From: Floccularia luteovirens
Lineage: Eukaryota > Basidiomycota > Agaricomycetes > Agaricales > Squamanitaceae
NCBI GenBank assembly: GCA_009739215.1
Contig: VSJF01000005.1
Span: 1,550,001 to 1,614,000, forward strand
DNA: 64,000 nt
Direction: 5' to 3'
Shown here: positions 61,192 through 64,000 of the stretch, one piece after another
Layout: each line of letters opens with the position of its first letter
Position numbering within the stretch: the first letter of the stretch is position 1
The notes under the pieces: model-generated
What the model was told of the DNA's origin: nothing
Seen by the model: the letters and a program-made list of their open reading frames with translations, nothing else
Database searches by the model: none
Program-made: the position numbers and the translations under genes

Positions 61192-63013
61192 ATGGTGACC
61201 TCTTTTGCCATCGTTACACTTGTATTCTTCTTCGTCTCCACCATATTCGTAATTCACCCGCTCTCCTTCCATGTTTCGCTACCGATCCTAGGGAGAAGGA
61301 AACTGACAGTCGGCCTGATGTCTGCACCAATCCTTGCGATTGCCATTCTGTGGGCCTCCCAATGCCTTGGTCCAACCCAAATACGTAACGGCATTGTGGG
61401 AACTGGTTTGTCGTCCCACAAAATATTGTGAACATTTGGTGCTAACTTGAAGTTCACCTGGTTGGTCAGACGGCGTCAAACCTTACAACATTCTCATTTT
61501 ATTCATTTCCCTCGCTTACATCGCAATCACATTGGACATAACTGGAATTCTACAAGCTGCCGCATTCTGGGTCAGCAACAAAGGCGGTTCAAATGGTCGC
61601 AAATTGTTCCTGTACTTCTACCTGTTGCTCACCGGAGTCAGCATGTTCCTCGGAAACGATCCCGTCATCCTTTCTGGTACTGCGTTCCTCGTGTACTACA
61701 CTGCCGCTACAGAACTGGATCCAGATGCATGGTTAATTTCCGAGTTTTCTGCAGCTAACACTGCTAGTATGGTTTTGTTCGTCGGAAACCCTACGAATGT
61801 TGTCATATGTGAAGGCTTTAATCTAAACAATGCTGCCTTCACTGCATACACGATATTGCCATTCCTTGCATGCAATCTAGCCTGCTATATCGCTCTTCTG
61901 GTGCAGTTTAGAGATGAAAAGCACGTCCCAAGGAAACTGAATAAAACGGAACATCTTGACGTCCGCAAAGCTCTCCTCGACCCTATCGGCGCCTTAGTGG
62001 GCAGCATCATACTAGCAGCATGTCTTATCACAGTCATCATATTGAGTTTCTTCCATGTTGATGTGTGGAAAGTTGTACTGCCTTTTGCTGCTGCTAAATT
62101 TGTATTCGACATTGCTTGGGATCACTACCGCTTCCTACATGAAAAGATTCCAGATCGAACAATTTTGGGAAGTGAAAACACACTTGTTGCGATGGATGCA
62201 GAGCCGGTTCAATTTCCCCCGCCCACAACAACTTCTACATTCTCAAGTCATAGATCTAGTACCTTCACGAAGACAACCTTCTCGCCAAAGATTCATGATT
62301 CCAACACCTTACCAGCATCCACACTCCATGATTCTATCACACTTCACGACTCGACCACACTACAACAACCACATGATCCTGACATCAAGGGCGCAGAAAC
62401 AGGATCCTGCTCAGATGATAACCTCCAAATATTTCCCAAGCTACGATTCCATCTTCAAATGAAACACGAAAAGCTACTAAAACATTTTCCGACGTTTTTC
62501 ATTGCTCTCCCGCGATTACCCTTTGGACTCATACCATTCGCATTTTCCCAATTTATCCTTATCGAAGCTCTTGCTCATCAAGGGTGGATAGACATCTTTG
62601 GACACTGGCTAGTGCGTGCTACAAACAGAGAAATGATCCCCACTGTCTGGATAGTTGGCGTCATAGGTGTCATCTTATGTAATGTAGCCGGAACCAATAT
62701 TGGTGCCACTATCTTACTCACAAAAGTGGTGCATGCCGCGCCTGGATTCTCAGATCATACTCTTCGCGGAGCTGCCATTGCCCTGGCAGTGGCCAGCAAC
62801 ATAGGAGCGGTCAGCTTTACGTTTTCGGCCAGTCTTGCCGGACTGTTATGGAAGACTATACTGAAGCAGAAGGGCATCATCCTTTGCCCAATCCAAATTT
62901 GCATTTTGGAATTGCCTTCCTCTCGCCGCTATGACAAGCGTGGGCTTGGCAATTGTATGTGCAGAACTTGCTGTACTATATCGAGTATAGCCTTTCAACC
63001 TAGGTTTTTGTAA
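61192..63013 (+). CDS. ArsB/NhaD-like ion permease with apparent C-terminal frameshift
   Basis: A polytopic membrane protein of the ArsB/CitMHS ion-transporter superfamily. The ATG at 61192 begins MVTSFAIVTLVFFFVSTIF; one intron (61406-61469) joins IVGT to DGVKPYNILILFIS. Family marks are LDITGILQAAAFWVS, LTGVSMFLGNDPVILSGTAF, SAANTASMVLFVGNPTNVVI, a cytosolic Ser/Thr/His loop (about residues 330-400), then GVILCNVAGTNIGATILL and AIALAVASNIGAVSFTFSAS. After LLWKTILKQKG the frame reads a Cys-rich non-family tail to 63013. Membrane-like codons (FAFWNCLPLAAMTSVGLA) continue in another frame to a TAG at 62988-62990. One base too many at CTTTGCC (62890-62896) would explain it. Substrate (arsenite, anion or Na+) unknown. 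Confidence 0.82.
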
Positions 63014-63411
63014 TGATACCCATGGTACGCGCGATACCTATAGGCCTCATTTCTAACAGATGTAGGCAAAGTGCCAGTGATTGGTTACCAAAAAACTAGG
63101 AGTAGATAATATGCATGACTCCTGATGTAATGTGAATGCAATCTCACTGTCAGTTAGGGCTACTTATAAAGTATGTTATTTAATGTTGGATGTATATAGA
63201 TTTAGATAGACACGTTAGATTTCCTAGAAGATAATTCTTGCTTACGTGGTACATAATGACAAATTTTGATTTCTACATTCACACACTTTCTTTACTTACA
63301 AAATACTTGGTAAATCGTGCCGCGAACCTCCAACGTTCCAACCCTCTGCTAAGCTGCATTGAAACAGAATAAGACAGCTCTAACCAGCAACAGTTTTTGA
63401 AACCCACGAGC
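63014..63411. other. Intergenic, 3' flank of the permease and promoter of the next gene
   Basis: About 400 bp, AT-rich, no gene seen. Confidence 0.5.
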
Positions 63412-63976
63412 ATGTCTTCTTCAAAACTTGATGACCCTCGAGACGCCTCACTCGAAACTCCCTTCAAACTGCCACCAACGTGGCGCAAAGAAGAGTTTGG
63501 TATGTGATTTTTTTTTTTTTTCGTTTACCACAGAACCCCAGTGTTGCAGCCTGTGCTCACAACGAATCTTTACTATTATACAGATGGTTTGGGTACATCA
63601 AGCATGTTTCTCTCTGGGATGATCATGGTCACGCGGAATAGGTGAGAGTTCTTTTTCTTATGCCCCCATGAGGTTCATTCCGTTTGCATACCATGTCTAA
63701 ACGGGGTTCACCGTTCACTTGTGTAGGTTCCTTGCTTGGCCTGCAGTCCTGTTTACTATAAACAATATAATCAACGGGCATCCTATGCGCGCTAAAGAGG
63801 GAGGTGCAGGGGGGTGGTCTAATTTATTGTAAGTTTTCGGAAATAATTATCTAACAATGAGCTGTAGCAGTTGATGATGTTGTCTTAACCCATACAGACT
63901 ATGCGTATCCGCCCTGATCGCTTCTTACGTTCCACTCTTCATAATTTCGAATCCTGCTGTACCTCCATCATCCTGA
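63412..63976 (+). CDS. Asterix-like ER membrane protein (PAT complex subunit, UPF0139/WDR83OS family)
   Basis: Four small exons join in frame. MSSSKLDDPRDASLETPFK..KEEF joins DGLGTSSMFLSGMIMVTRN, then RFLAWPAVLFTINNIINGHPM, quoted here only as its core AWPAVLFTINNIIN, then GGWSNLLLCVSALIASYVPL and the end NPAVPPSS-TGA at 63974-63976. A soluble N-terminal arm with DDPRD and three short hydrophobic helices match Asterix proteins, which act with CCDC47 as a chaperone for multi-pass proteins entering the ER membrane. Total length, just over 100 residues, is normal for the family. Confidence 0.85.
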
Positions 63977-64000
63977 AATTTTAATTCGGACTTGGAGGGA

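Overview
The window is a piece of a filamentous basidiomycete genome, most likely an Agaricomycete. Almost every gene is cut by many short GT..AG introns (about 50-70 nt). The gene set is typical of mushrooms: a CBM1 secreted protein, a GH127-type hydrolase, thaumatin-like proteins, a CYP450 and a CorA-like transporter. A chromodomain Ty3/gypsy retrotransposon is also present. The species cannot be named from sequence alone. Exon borders below were read by eye.

Region 1 (1-11.2 kb) carries GDP-L-fucose supply. It holds the 3' end of a GDP-fucose-transporter-like gene, GDP-L-fucose synthase (1199-2741 +) and GDP-mannose 4,6-dehydratase (9725-11220 -). MRE11 and FAD synthase lie between them. 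The region contains an old segmental duplication of a block ordered FAD1(-)/GFS(+)/GMD(-). Copy A (about 745-3240) kept only GFS and copy B (about 6800-10240) kept FAD1 and GMD. The lost partners remain as pseudogene fragments.

Region 2 (11.2-29.3 kb) is mainly housekeeping: SPC25 (kinetochore), a CBM1 secreted protein, an unresolved membrane protein, biotin-protein ligase, a cytochrome P450, a Ser-rich two-TM protein, a nuclear-type charged protein, seryl-tRNA synthetase and a GT32-like Golgi glycosyltransferase.

Region 3 (30-40 kb) is secretory: a GH127 beta-L-arabinofuranosidase-like protein, two tandem thaumatin-like genes separated by a foldback element, and a RING E3 ligase.

Region 4 (41.5-56.2 kb) is a nested pair of Ty3/gypsy chromoviruses, both on the minus strand. 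The outer element (41478-56171, target duplication CATAC) is interrupted in gag by a related inner element (48087-55340). Each carries gag, pol with a C-terminal chromodomain, and an extra downstream ORF encoding a Pro-rich, zinc-knuckle protein. The primer site is complementary to the LTR itself (Tf1/sushi-type self-priming) and not to a tRNA. Both copies are dead through many C-to-T/G-to-A nonsense changes.

Region 5 (58-64 kb) has a CorA-like metal transporter, an ArsB-like permease with an apparent C-terminal frameshift, and an Asterix-like small ER membrane protein. No rRNA, tRNA or CRISPR array was recognised.
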